Part shown: piece after piece, positions 13,789 to 25,235 of the stretch
How the letters are laid out: every line of letters starts with the position of its first letter
Numbering within the stretch: the stretch's first letter is position 1
Assembly: GCF_020283565.1 (NCBI RefSeq)
Contig: NC_060061.1
Coordinates: 15,103,362-15,167,361 of the forward strand
Length of the DNA stretch: 64,000 nucleotides
Direction: 5' to 3'
From: Trifolium pratense
Taxonomy: Eukaryota; Streptophyta; Magnoliopsida; Fabales; Fabaceae
Translations under genes and position numbers: made by a program
Notes under the pieces: model-generated
Databases searched by the model: none
What the model was told of the DNA's origin: nothing
What the model saw: the letters and a program-made list of their open reading frames with translations, nothing else

Positions 13789-15611
13789 AGTTTACTATAA
13801 AAGACAAATGAACAAAGGTATATTGAAAAAATGTCTACATATCTTGCTGAGATTGCTATCAATAGTAGACATAGTGTACAACCTGAAGATGTATATGATC
13901 TCATGAGTACCATTGCAAGTGTCAAATGTATAGAACAAATATGAAAAAAAATGTGATAAGTGGTGGTTATAAAGGTTAGAGTGAAACTGAAAATTAAGCA
14001 ATATTTCTTTTATTACTCTATGTTGGTTACATTTGCAAGAAGCTCTAAGGTTAAGGAAATGTAATGGTGGAAAATACTTAATGGTATGATTATGATAGTG
14101 GAAAATTATAAATAATATAAAAACATGTTTTGTGCAATTCATTCTTATGAAAAATTTAATTAAATTAAATATTTATAAGTGGAGTTTTTTTTTTTTTTTT
14201 TTATCAAATAATTGAAGTTTTCTTAGAGGTGCCACATCATCACAATGCTTGTTTATGAGCAACTCAACCTTCCTTTTACTAGTAAAAGATTTGATTGATA
14301 GTAACAAAAAATATTTAATTTAATTATTTTTTAATTTTTAATTAATAATTCTTCCATTCCTAATCTTTTTGTCCTAACAAATACTTTTCTGTATGGCTAA
14401 CTAGCAAAATACTTGTACCAACAAAAAAAAAAACTAGTAAAATACTCGTGCATTCGCACAGATGTCTGACATTTAAGTTTGTCATTATATTAAGGTAGAA
14501 AATTTAATGTCGTAAAATATTGTTAAAATATAAGTGAAATTGTTGTACTTTTTATGTAAAATTTATTTAACCTATAAATTTATTTGGACAAAATTTATAT
14601 GCATTTTTTTAGATACAGTTTTTCCTGTTCCTCTCACAAAAAGGTAGTTATTTATATTTTTTAATTAAAAAAAAAAGAAAAAGAAAATTGTTTTTAAATA
14701 AAAATAATTTTCCCCCATATATCTAGCACAGGAAGAACTGTGTATATTGAACTGTGTATATTGAACTGTATATAAGTTTGGTCCAATTTATTTTATTAAA
14801 GTTATTGTCTCATGTAAATTTTTAAATAAATTAAAATGTTAAAATGTTTTAATTATTTAAATTTTTATTTAAAAGAAATAAAAAATTTAACTTATTGATC
14901 AATGGGCTCTATTTGGTAATGTTAGATTTTTTGAGCTTATAGCTTATTTTATTAATTAATGGCTTATTTTTTAAACGTTATTTCAAGTAGTTTATAAGTT
15001 TATAACATACTATTGTTCTTCCAATTTTACCCTACCATCTTACTTTAAATATTAATTAAACATATCATTTTTTTATATCATTTCATACTATTTTTTTGAC
15101 AAAAAGCATTTTATACTTATATAAGCTAGTTCAACCGCTAATTTTACCAAACACTATAAATTAAATCAATTAACTTAATTATTCACTATAAGTTAAAAAC
15201 TAACTTATAAGTTATTCATTATAAATTTATCCGCTATTAACTAACTTATTTTTTTACCAAATAAAGAGAATAATTAACATGCACCCTAATAAAAAAAATA
15301 AATAACAATGACTACTCAAGTAACGTAATAACTTGCACACGTATGAAATGGTAGAGGATAATATTATATAAAATATAAAATAAAATAAAATAAAAACAGT
15401 AGGATAAGAACCCTTTTTTTTTTTTGACTAATGGATAAGAACCAATTTTATGTTCCAACAAGGACGCATAAAGAATTTTCATAACATAATTGTGTGTATG
15501 CATATTTATATTGTATTCATCATTTAAAAGTATTGGTCGATGCAAACACCAAAAAGCATTGGTCAAAATATTGGTAAGAAAAATCATCATTAAATAATAT
15601 TGTTAAAAGGA
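13789..15611. other. AT-rich intergenic DNA with small repeats
   Basis: No gene is visible. It contains a short tandem repeat of a 16-bp unit (gaactgtgtatatt-type) near 14736-14775. A segment at about 14905-15270 has inverted-repeat character around 'tttggtaa' and 'ttaccaaa', as in some plant MITEs. Long poly-T and poly-A runs are frequent. Confidence 0.4.
14434..14466 (-). mobile_element. Degraded Helitron-like 3' terminus
   Basis: On the minus strand a weak stem (TGTGCGAATGCACG-like) is followed by CTAG and a flanking T. It has the same layout as the clearer termini at 11291, 29673 and 56106, but the stem has mismatches. Confidence 0.35.
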
Positions 15612-15789
15612 TTTAATTGATATGCACCGACGGTGTAAAATAATTTTACACTGTCAATCAATACCAACTATGTTTTCCGCCACATCACCTCACTCCATCC
15701 CACTTTCTTGATATGACATGGCAAAATAATGGTTTTTTATTAGACGATTGTGCAAAACTATTTTACACCGTCGGTGCATATCAATTAAA
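15612..15789. mobile_element. MITE with about 30-bp terminal inverted repeats
   Basis: The left end reads tttaattgatatgcaccgac and continues ggtgtaaaata. The right end is its exact complement (from about 15759 to 15789). The 178-bp element has no coding capacity. A related partial end lies at about 15850-15870. The superfamily is not clear to me from the ends. Confidence 0.75.
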
Positions 15790-16365
15790 CTCTTGTTAAA
15801 AATTGTCACCTTTAATTTTTTTTATGAATGTATACAACATTTTGTTACCAATCGGTGTATACCAATTAAACTTAATAACTTTTATATTTAATTCAATATT
15901 AATTTTTTTTAGAAATGAAGTTGTCAATACTCCCTTCGTCCCTTAATATAATCCGCTTGGCAATTTTTCACGCTTATTATAAAAAATTAGTAGTGTAATA
16001 AATGTATACTATTTGGATATTACAATTACTATATTGTCCTTTGTGAAAAAATGTATTTGTACTTAACTTTATGTATTTCAATGCAAAGTAGGGTTATGTT
16101 TGGAAAAGTAATAATAAATGTGTCTAGGGAATTGAAAATGGCTTATATATAAGAACAAATTTTTTCTTTGAAAGGGTGCTTATAATTAGGAACGGGTGAG
16201 TATTTGGTGGTAGTACTACTACTTTGTAAACGTCAACGCCAAGTTGTAAAAAAATGTAAGAAATATATACACATTTGCAGTCATATTATTAGTGGTGGCA
16301 ACATGTGCCAAAAATATGCAGGGCAAGGACTCAGAGTGATCAGAGAGAATGGAGATGGGGATGAG
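15790..16365. other. Intergenic region, no gene seen
   Basis: AT-rich, with a single Stowaway-like end (ctcccttcgtcccttaatat, near 15930) that has no clear partner close by. The open frame at about 16204-16413 has no recognisable domain and runs into the foldback element, so I do not call a gene. Confidence 0.35.
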
Positions 16366-16558
16366 GGATCCGGATTTCGTGCAGTCGCTTTTTTGGTGCA
16401 GTCGTGCAGTTAGGATATCTATAATTGTTCGATCAAGATCAGACGGTTATGATTTAAACTATTATATATTGATTGTATTTATTTAAACCGTCCGATCGTG
16501 ATTGGACGGCTATTAAACGACTGTATGAAAAAACGACTGTACCAGATCCAATTCCGAG
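16366..16558. mobile_element. Foldback MITE-like element
   Basis: The two halves are imperfect inverted copies. The left half has ggatccggatttcgtgcagtcg, then cagacggttatgatttaaac. The right half has the complements, gtttaaaccgtccgatcg-like, then cgactgtaccagatccaatt. About 190 bp, non-coding. Confidence 0.5.
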
Positions 16559-16959
16559 ATGAGCCCTGTGGCTTGGCATTATCTGCATGGTTTAAGGTAG
16601 TCTTTAAACCATACATATATCATACAACACACGCCCATAAAAGAGCAATAAAAAAATAAGTGATTAACAATTTCCATCACGTCACATTCAAAAACACAAA
16701 TCTTGGGAATCAATATTTAAAATGTCACGACAACGTTAATTATTCTTTAGATGATCATCTATTGTTGAATAATCTCCAAGCAAATATAGACATTTTCAAC
16801 GGAACAATAAATAAAAAGCTTAGAATGAAAGTAAGACAACACCTTCAATGATCGCCTCATGCAGCAACTGATAATTGATTCCTAGTTTCAATGAGTGCGC
16901 CATTTTATGAATGAGATCACTAAATTATTGTATATTTGGAAAAATTTATGATTAGTTCC

Positions 16960-19171
16960 TATCAAATTCTACGTTGACGTGTCAAATGCAGTCTTAGAAT
17001 TTTTCACAACCGGTTGGATTATGCCAAACTTTAATGCCAATACAATTGTTCTCATTCCTAAAATTCCAAGTGGCTTCATTCATGGTAGACAGATTAAAGA
17101 CTGTATTTGTCTGGCTTCTGAAGCTGTGAATCTTTTGCATAACAAATCTTTTGGAGATAACTTGGCCATGAAAATAGACATCTCTAAGGTTTTCGACACT
17201 CTTGAGTGGAGTTTTTTTGTTGAGAGTGCTCAAATCCTTTGGTTTTAACTCAAAATTTTGTGACTGGATTGATGTTATTTTAAAATCATGCCATTTTCAA
17301 CCTATTGCTGACAATGTTAAGGCTAAATTATCTGCTTGGAAGGCATCACTCTTATCCATTGCTGGGAGAGTGCAGCTAGTCCAGTCAGTGGTTTATGGTA
17401 TGCTTAATCACACAATGTCTATTTATTCTTGGCCAGTCAATCTGATTAAAACTGTGGAAGGTTGGATCAGAAATTTCATATGGAGTGGAGATATAAACAA
17501 AAGGAAACTAGTCACTGTATCTTGGAATAAAGTTTGCAGACCTATTTCTGAGGGTGGTCTTGGAATTAGATCAACGTCTAGTTTGAATGATGCTACAAAT
17601 CTAAAATTGTGCTGGGAGTTAATAAGCCTATCTCACATCATATTTTTTCTTCTATTTGGAGTGGAATCAAAGATGAATTTAATGTTGTAGTTGAGAATTC
17701 TGTTTGGCTTATTGGTAAGGGTGAGAAAGTGAATTTTTGGAATGATGATTGGTGTGGTAGGCCTCTTGTTCATTTACTGCAAATTCCACTTCATTTACAC
17801 TCTTCCCTCAATGCTCCAATTAGTGACTTCATCTTTAATTACCAATGGAATTTGCCTATTGATTTAGAGCTAGCGTTTCCTAATCTTAGGCAAATTGTAC
17901 AAAAAGTTACCATTCCAATTGAAGACAAAATGGATAAATTATTGTGGAAAGAATCAACTTCTGGTGAGCTCTCACTTAAAGATGCTTTTTTGTTTAAAGC
18001 TCCTGTTGGTAACAAACTTGGTTGGGCTAAGTCGATTTGGTCTAAAGACATACCTCATTCCAAATCATTATTTGTTTGGAGATTGATGCATGATAAAATT
18101 GCTACTGATGACAAGATGACAGAAAAAGGCTTCAATTTGCCTTCTATGTGTACTCTTTGTTCTAGTTATGCTGAGTCTATTCCTCATTTGTTCTTTGATT
18201 GTCTATATGCAAATAGAATTTGGAACTGGTTCACCAACATAGTCAACACTAGTTTCACTTTTTCATCTTTATCAGATATTTAGTCTTTTTGGTGATAGGA
18301 ATTGGACTCCTCAATGTAGTATTGTTATCAAATCTGCAATGATCAACATTTTGAATGCAATTTGGTACGCAAGGAATCAAGGCAGGTTTAATGACAAAAT
18401 CATTCCTTGGAAGTCGGCTATTGCTTGGATCATTTCTTGTAGCTCATTGACCGGTAATAGAACAAAGTTGGTTTATCGTTCCTCTATGCAGGACTTCATG
18501 ATTCTAAAAGCTTTCAAGGTTCATCTTCATCCTCCTAAAGCTCCAACCATTAAAGATATTATATGGCAACCTCCTACTCATTTTTGGGTGAAGTGTAATT
18601 CAGATGGAGCTGCTTTAGGCACTCCAGGTTTAGCTTCTTGCGGTGGTCTCTTTCGAAACAGTTCAGCCGAGTTTCTTGGTGCTTTTGCAGAAAACTTGGG
18701 TGTTAATAATGCTTTATATGCTGAATTAGTTGGTGCAATGAAGGCTATTGAGATTGCTTTTTCAAGACAATGGTACAACCTGTGGCTCGAGTTTGATTCT
18801 CAGTTAGTTATTTTAGCTTTTAAGTCTATATCCAACGTCCCTTGGTCCTTAAGGAATAGGTGGAGTAATTGTTTATATTTGACTAGAAATATGAATTTTA
18901 TGGTCTCCCGTATCTATAGAGAAGGGAACCATTGTGCTGATATCCTAGCTAGCATAGGGTTAACTATTGTCAATTCCATCTGGTGGAATGATCTGCCTTT
19001 GGAAATTAGAGAGCAATTTCATAGAAACAAGTTTGGTTTACCAAACTATAGATTCTCTTCATTTTGAGAAGGTTTTGGTTTATGTCCCCCTTCTCTCTTT
19101 TTGTTCTATCTTTTTTTTAGTTAATCAACTTTAAAGGTGCTCCTTTCTGCACCTTTTTGCAAAAAAAAAGA
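16960..19171 (+). pseudogene. Decayed LINE (L1-type) retrotransposon ORF2 with RNase H domain
   Basis: Four overlapping or adjacent open segments (about 16979-17248, 17202-17690, 17609-18283, 18339-19067) lie in alternating frames and together resemble a plant LINE ORF2. In order they give: a reverse-transcriptase fragment (GFIHGRQIKDCI, KIDISKVFDTLEW); the post-RT region (KLSAWKASLLSIAGRVQL); a zf-RVT segment (CTLCSSYAESIPHLFFDC); and a plant-type RNase H domain with its acidic residues (CNSDGAA, ELVGAMKAIE, LEFDSQL, GNHCADILA). The 5' part, with the endonuclease, is missing. The RT is missing a block before GFIHGRQ and the block with the catalytic F/YxDD. A short A-run at about 19161-19169 fits the 3' tail. 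It is not functional. Confidence 0.85.
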
Positions 19172-20998
19172 CAAAAAATTCTCTGAACACCAGAATTTCT
19201 AACTAATATAGCAGCGATCCTACTAAATTCTCTGCTAAATTTTTGTAAGTTTTATCAAGCTCTCATGGGCAAGCTTTGGCACTAGATGAAACTCTCATGA
19301 TCTAAGAGAATAGTTAGAATAAACAAAACTCACAAGTTCACAACAAACACACGGTGTTTACTGTGAAGTTTGGTTTCTTTGCTTTCTTTAAAAATTTCAC
19401 TATCATTCGCAAAAGGCCCCAGCATGTACAAATCTTCAATCCCATAAGATGCAAATGCAAAGAGCAATGTATCAATTTCTATGCATAAGTTTTGAAATGT
19501 TTTTAGTTTAAGGATCTAATTAAAACTTTCCAAATAATCTTAGAATAAATTAAAAGCTAGAAAATCACGTCTAACTTGACAAATTCCTAACTAGTTCACT
19601 TGACAAGCCTTACAATAACTCCACCATGTAATATGTTTTTATACAGAAGTTCTTGTGGGTGATGTAGATATCAGCATTGAGGATTGAGATTAGGACTGTA
19701 TTAGTTTGACACTGAACTTGCCGTCCATCAATCCAAACAAAGGGGATTATGAAACTTATGTAGCCTCATGTGCAAGTGTTATTAAGAGATTATTGATTTC
19801 TTTATCCTAGTAGAGAGCTATTTAAAAGACTTCGTTAAGAAGTGGATTTCTGAGCATATAGATGCATAATATTCATTTAATCCCTATGGAAAACAAAGAA
19901 CAGAAACATTTTCTCACCACTGTTGAACAATCTTTGAAGTATTAGTAATTACCATAACACTTTGCCGCATAAGTGCAAGTAGGAAGAGTATGAAAATAAC
20001 ACAGTTGATCCTAACAGAAAGGTTAATATGCATGCAGTCCTAGAATTTTTTATTTTTTTTTGGTTTATAACCCTCTGGTTCCTAGGGGAAAGGGGCCCTA
20101 GTAGTGCAGTCCTAGAATTCTAGTTTAGTGTGAGAAGGAAGAATGCTCTCTAATACCATAATGAGCTTTATAATACAAAATTATCAAAAGCAAAGAAAAG
20201 AAAGATAGAAGTGGCAGAAAAATAACTTCCACTCAACCAAAAACCACTTCCATTTATAACCAAGAAACTAAACAAAATAAAATGACCGAGGTTTTATTAA
20301 CAGACACATTTTGATTTATCTGTTCCAACAAAATTCATTACTATAAAATTACACAAGAATACCTGAAAAATAAAGCCTACTTAATATGCATGTTGTAAAT
20401 AACCCTTGTAATATGTGTTTGGATCGAATTCATTTCATTCAACAAAGTTATTCTACAATTAAAAGCAAACCTAAACCTTGAGGCTAAACAGCTGTACATT
20501 ACTTTACAACTGCATATCCTAGCCTGCAAGAATCGGAACCGGGTCCTTGTGACTGGAATTCATTCAACAAAACAATACTAATTTTTACCGGGGATTGCCC
20601 ATCACCATGTGTTTCCTAATTTTCAGTGTGTTTACATTGAGACACGAGAAAATGTATTTAACCGCCAAACCAAACACAGGCTAATAAACCTGAAAGTTAA
20701 GAGACTAACCCTAGCCCATTGTACTCACCCCACTGCATAGTAAATGGTAAGAATTACCAACCTACACCATTGAAATGTTCCAGTCCATGAAATGCATTCA
20801 CAAAGTTACACTAATAAAACCTGAAAGTGGAATCTAATCTAGCATGCCAAAAAATCAATCAATGTATATATACAATTGTGCTCAACATTATTAATACTAA
20901 AATTATGGATTAATACAATTTACACTACACCAAAACAGGTCAGAAGAAAAAAGTCCAGTAAAAGCATTTCTTTGTATATATAACACAACCATGGGAAC
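19172..20998. other. Intergenic region, no clear gene
   Basis: I see no gene with recognisable motifs. If the last coding exon of the minus-strand gene at 20999-22975 is spliced at its terminal GT (see findings), the continuation and 3' UTR would lie here. Confidence 0.35.
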
Positions 20999-22975
20999 TT
21001 ACAAGATCTGTGATCCGGTTTCAGAAGAGATAACTACTTCATTCTTATCAATTGCTTCATTCTCAACCGCTTCATTCCTATCTTCAGAAGAGTTATCTAC
21101 TTTATCCTCGATCATTTCATTCTTATCAACTGCTTCATTCTCAACCGCTTCATTCCTATCTTCAGAAGAGTTAACTACTTCATCCTCGACCGCTTCATTC
21201 TTATCAACTGCTTCATTCTCAACCACTTCATTCCTATCTTCAGAAGAGTTAACTACTTCATCCTCGACCTCTTCATCCTTATCAACTGCTTTATTCTCAA
21301 CCGCTTCATTCTTATCTTCAGGAGAGTTAACGAATTCATCCTCGACTGCTTCATTCTTATCTTCAGAAGAGTTATCTGCTTTATTCTCGATCACTTCATT
21401 CTTCTCAATTGCTTCATTCTCAACGGCTTCATTCTTATCTTCAGAAGAGTTAACTACTTCATCCTCGACTGCTTCATTCTTATCTTCAGAAGAGTTATCT
21501 GCTTTATTCTCGATCACTTCATCCTTATCAACTGCTTTATTCTCAACCTCTTCATTCTTATCTTCAGAAGAGTTAACTACTTCATCCTCGACTGCTTCAT
21601 TCTTATCTTCAAAAGAGTTATCTGCTTTATTCTCGATCACTTCATCCTTATCAACTGCTTTACTCTCAACCTCTTCATTCTTATCTTCAGAAGAGTTAAC
21701 TACTTCATCCTCGACTGCTTCATTCTTATCTTCAGAAGAGTTATCTGCTTTATTCTCAATCACTTCATTCTTCTCAATTGCTTCATTCTCAACCGCTTCA
21801 TTCTTATCTTCAGAAGAGTTAACTACTTCATCCTCGACCACTTCATCCGCATCAACTGCTTCATTCTCAACCGCTTCATTCTCATCTTCAGAAGAGTTAA
21901 CTACTTCATCCTCGACTGCTTCATTCTTATCTTCAGAAGAGTTATCTGCTTTATTCTCGATCACTTCATTCTCATCAACTGCTTCATTCTCCACCGCTTC
22001 ATTCTTATCTTCAAAAGACTTAACTACTTCATCCTCGACTGCTTCATTCTCAACCGCTTCATTCTCATCTTCAGAAGAGTTAACTATTTCATCCTGGACC
22101 GTTTCATTCTCATCAACTGCTTCATTCTCATCTTCAGAAGAGCTAACTACTTCATCCTCGACTGCTTCAATCTCAATTGCTTTATTCTCACGCGCTTCAC
22201 GATTCTTAACAATCCTATCCATACTCACAGAAGCTTCCAGTTGTTTTATCTCATCCTCCCCAATATATTGCATGAGTTCTTCCCTATAAACCCTCAACTG
22301 CTCTTCCAACACACTACTATGAGATTCATGCCGTGTGACCGCCCATTGCAAAGACTCAATCACCTCATCATCATACTCTAACTTCTGCTCAGCCATTCTA
22401 CGGAATTGGTTGGCTTGAATTTCAGCCGCACTCTTCTCATTCTGAAGCCGATGAATCATCGCCATTGCCTCCTCCGCAGACGAAGAAGCCGCAGTTTGTT
22501 CCTGTTCAAGCTCCGCAACAGCTACATTGGCTTTCTTACGCTGAATCTTTATCAACTTTCTCAGCTTCTTTACATCAAACACCGTGTCCTCATCTCGACC
22601 CTCCAATTCACTATCATCTTTTCCTTCCGACACATCTTCCAAACTATCTTTCCCTTTCTCTCTGGAAACATTGGCATTCTTTTTATTCAAAGAATTGGCA
22701 TTTGGGACAGACCCATTTTCCAAAGATGGAATCTTTATTTTAGAAACTTGTAAGAAAATGTTTTCCAAAGAGAAACGAATTCTGGGTGCGCCACCAAAAT
22801 CACAAATGAAACGTAGGGTACCCTTTAAACGCCAACCAAAGTGAAGAATCCTGTAACAGAAAGTTAACATCAAAAGCATGCCGAGAATGTTGAGAATGCG
22901 AGAGAGACAGGCGAGGAGAACGAAGCCACATCCGAAATCGGTGAGAAAATTGATGAGAGAGAGAGCGAGATTCAT
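20999..22975 (-). CDS. Membrane-anchored GTD-binding (DUF593) protein with acidic repeat tail
   Basis: One long open frame of 658 codons from the ATG at 22975. An upstream TTG in frame is not a credible start. Residues 13-43 are strongly hydrophobic, giving one or two membrane segments near the N terminus. Residues about 137-235 form a coiled coil typical of the GTD-binding/DUF593 family (AEEAMAMIHRLQNEKSAAEI, FRRMAEQKLEYDDEVIESLQ). Family members such as the FLOURY1 and MyoB proteins bind myosin XI tails or act at the ER. From about residue 265 to the end the protein is an acidic tandem repeat of NSSEDKNEAVENEAVD-like units, built from 45- and 78-bp DNA repeats. The stop is at 20999-21001 and sits inside a good splice-donor sequence (CTTgtaagt), so a longer spliced form is possible. 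The myosin-binding role is inferred from the family. Confidence 0.8.
   Translation of the reverse strand: MNLALSLINFLTDFGCGFVLLACLSRILNILGMLLMLTFCYRILHFGWRLKGTLRFICDFGGAPRIRFSLENIFLQVSKIKIPSLENGSVPNANSLNKKNANVSREKGKDSLEDVSEGKDDSELEGRDEDTVFDVKKLRKLIKIQRKKANVAVAELEQEQTAASSSAEEAMAMIHRLQNEKSAAEIQANQFRRMAEQKLEYDDEVIESLQWAVTRHESHSSVLEEQLRVYREELMQYIGEDEIKQLEASVSMDRIVKNREARENKAIEIEAVEDEVVSSSEDENEAVDENETVQDEIVNSSEDENEAVENEAVEDEVVKSFEDKNEAVENEAVDENEVIENKADNSSEDKNEAVEDEVVNSSEDENEAVENEAVDADEVVEDEVVNSSEDKNEAVENEAIEKNEVIENKADNSSEDKNEAVEDEVVNSSEDKNEEVESKAVDKDEVIENKADNSFEDKNEAVEDEVVNSSEDKNEEVENKAVDKDEVIENKADNSSEDKNEAVEDEVVNSSEDKNEAVENEAIEKNEVIENKADNSSEDKNEAVEDEFVNSPEDKNEAVENKAVDKDEEVEDEVVNSSEDRNEVVENEAVDKNEAVEDEVVNSSEDRNEAVENEAVDKNEMIEDKVDNSSEDRNEAVENEAIDKNEVVISSETGSQIL
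21002..22183 (-). repeat. Coding minisatellite (about 123-bp compound unit)
   Basis: On the plus strand the repeats read ttatcttcagaagagttaac or ttatcttcagaagagttatc, then tacttcatcctcgactgctt, with units of 45 and 78 bp alternating into a 123-bp compound unit. All length changes are multiples of three, so the frame of the minus-strand gene is kept across the array. Confidence 0.85.
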
Positions 22976-23483
22976 GAGAGGAAACCTCTGATGCAAGACA
23001 AAGGAAGGAGAGTCTGCATCTGAGGCGAGAACGGATCTTATTATTATTATCTCAACGTGAAAAGGGAAAAGAATGAAAGAAGAAAGATAATGCGAGTGCG
23101 TTGGTGGTGCATAGCATTGGGTCTGTGGGGAGTGTAGACGGAAGAAGCAACAACTGTGACGGTGAGTGTTGGGTTGGGAGAACAGAGGAAGATGAGAATG
23201 ATGGTGGATGCGGATGAATAGAGAGGTTATGGTGATTTAGACCATTTCAGAGATTATTTTTACTCTGTTTTTATTTTATTTTCTATTCATTCTACTCTTC
23301 TTTCAAATATAAACAAACTTATATAGTTCTATTTTTTTACTCAAAAAAATATATATTCTGTATTAAAAAAGTTATATTAGATGATATTTCAAATATAAAT
23401 AAATTGAAGTGTCTTGCTAAGAAATCTAAAAAATATTTTTAATTTTTTTTTAAAATTGAATGCAATTGTAATTGTAGTGTGAA
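22976..23483. other. 5' region of the GTD-binding gene
   Basis: Upstream of the minus-strand start. It holds the 5' leader and promoter by position. A GA/AG-rich stretch at about 22900-23230 fits a leader. No other gene is seen. Confidence 0.4.
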
Positions 23484-23500
23484 ATATTAAATAATCGAAG

Positions 23501-23594
23501 CCACTAGGATTGGTCTAGTGGTGAGGGGTTTGGGTAGTATGTTGTAGGTCCCGGGTTCGATCCCTAGCTCATTGTAAACCAAAAAAAAAAAAAA
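23501..23594 (+). mobile_element. tRNA-derived SINE with target site duplication
   Basis: A tRNA-like head with an A-box-like TGGTCTAGTGG (about 23511) and a B-box GGTTCGATCCC (23554-23564) is followed by a 15-base A tail. It is flanked by a 17-bp direct repeat with one mismatch, atattaaataatcgaag at 23484-23500 and atattaaataatcaaag at 23595-23611. Together these are diagnostic of SINE retroposition. Confidence 0.9.
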
Positions 23595-23611
23595 ATATTA
23601 AATAATCAAAG

Positions 23612-24910
23612 TATGAGAAATATGTCGAAAATGATTTTTTTTTTAATTTTCTTTACTCTGAAGCACTTGTGTATTTTTTTTCTCCTTTAATTTAAATAAG
23701 TAATTTTTATATAAATTATTTTTTAATCATCTGAATGCAGCATTGTTTGATTTCGTGTCTTGAAGTGGTGCTTGTTTGTTTTCAATTTTGTTGCAGTGTT
23801 TGTTTGATTTAGATTAACATATCAACTTTAATCAATTATTGAATATACCAATGACCAAATCATCGGCAAGACAAACATGAAGGAATGACTATTCGTGTTA
23901 CATTAGTTTTTTGTCACGTTATATATAGACAAAACATGCCATTTTAGTTCTTTATATAGAAATTGTGTGCATTCGTTCATGATTTTGAAAACTAAACAAA
24001 ACATATATTTAAGGTTATATTTTATCTATTATATTCTCTTTTTAATTTTATATTGACTAAATTTTATATAATTTTTTTATTGTATCTATTTTTTTTTTTA
24101 CTAAAATTCTTCATATAATTTTTTTTATTTTTTTAAAAGAGAAAGTGTGTGAAAAAAATATAAATTTATTAGTGGATTAAAATTAGACTATAATATATTA
24201 AAAAAATAGGGTATAATGCAAAAATAAACTTTAACGGATTGAGTAATTAACAAGACACACTTTTAGTCGGTCCCATTAATCTTCATTTATGGTGAGTTTG
24301 TTAATAAAGATTTTTGCTGTTAAAAAAAATGTCTTATATTATGATGAGTTTGTTAATAAAAGATTTTTAATGCTAAAAAAGGTCAAGAATATTGTTGGTA
24401 TTATGAAAATTATACAAAAAAAAATGACTTATATTATGGTTTGTTTGTTAATAAAAAAATTTTGCTGCTAAAAAAAAGTCAAAAATATCATTGGTATTAT
24501 GAAAAGTTCACACCAATTTTTTTTTTTATTAATTTATTTTGGTACATACCAATTTTTTTTAATTTTTATAAATATAGATATAGATAGACAATAATTCATT
24601 AAAGACATTTTTTGTTTCATATTGGTCTCTTAAATAAAAAAAAAAGGTCTGAATAGAACCAAACTAATTAACGGATATATCCCCCTTCAAAAAAAAAATT
24701 AACGGATATATCTTTAAGTGACCAATCTGAAACCAAAAAATATCTCTTGAATGACAACCAATAGAAGAGTAGTAAATAAATGGATAAAAACCAAATTAGG
24801 AGAGGGAGGAGGGGTGGAGTGGACTGTGGAGGCCAATTTTGGGGTTTATATATATATTCCCAAAAAATTAAACTATTTGTTTCCTCCACGTTTTCCCTCG
24901 CACAAAGGTA
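23612..24910. other. AT-rich intergenic DNA with diverged tandem repeats
   Basis: No gene is seen. At about 24287-24500 a motif 'ttatg-tgagtttgttaataaa...ctgctaaaaaa' recurs three times with variation, an old tandem repeat. The end of the stretch should hold the promoter of the first F-box gene; 'tttatatatatattccc' at about 24845 is a TATA candidate. Confidence 0.4.
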
Positions 24911-25235
24911 GAAAAATTGAACCCTAGAAAGCATGGATATACAGTGAGTTCTAAGGGCAGTGTTCCAATCCACCACCCGTGCAATCAGAACTTACAGCTC
25001 AATTGCCAAGGTATTTCTTTCTCTCTTCCCCCTAAATCGTTATCCTGCCTCAAACTTACTCAATTATTTTCCCAAATCGTAAATCAATTTTTCCCATTCC
25101 AATAGAAACCAATTCGTTTGGGCTTGAAACTCGAAAGTGCGGTGTAGAATTTCACAGTTGCTTATTATTCTGTTATAATGTAAAATATATAATTACATAC
25201 TACTTTTTTTTTAGGTACTTACGGACTTTACTGAA

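Noticed and set aside
21002..22183. Regular short repeats reminiscent of a CRISPR array
   Set aside because: The repeats are contiguous coding minisatellite units without unique spacers, in a plant genome.
20991..22289. Long plus-strand open frame rich in Ser, Phe and Thr (about 430 codons)
   Set aside because: It is the antisense of the in-frame minisatellite of the GTD-binding gene. Because the repeat units are multiples of three, the opposite strand stays open too. It has no domain and no start context.
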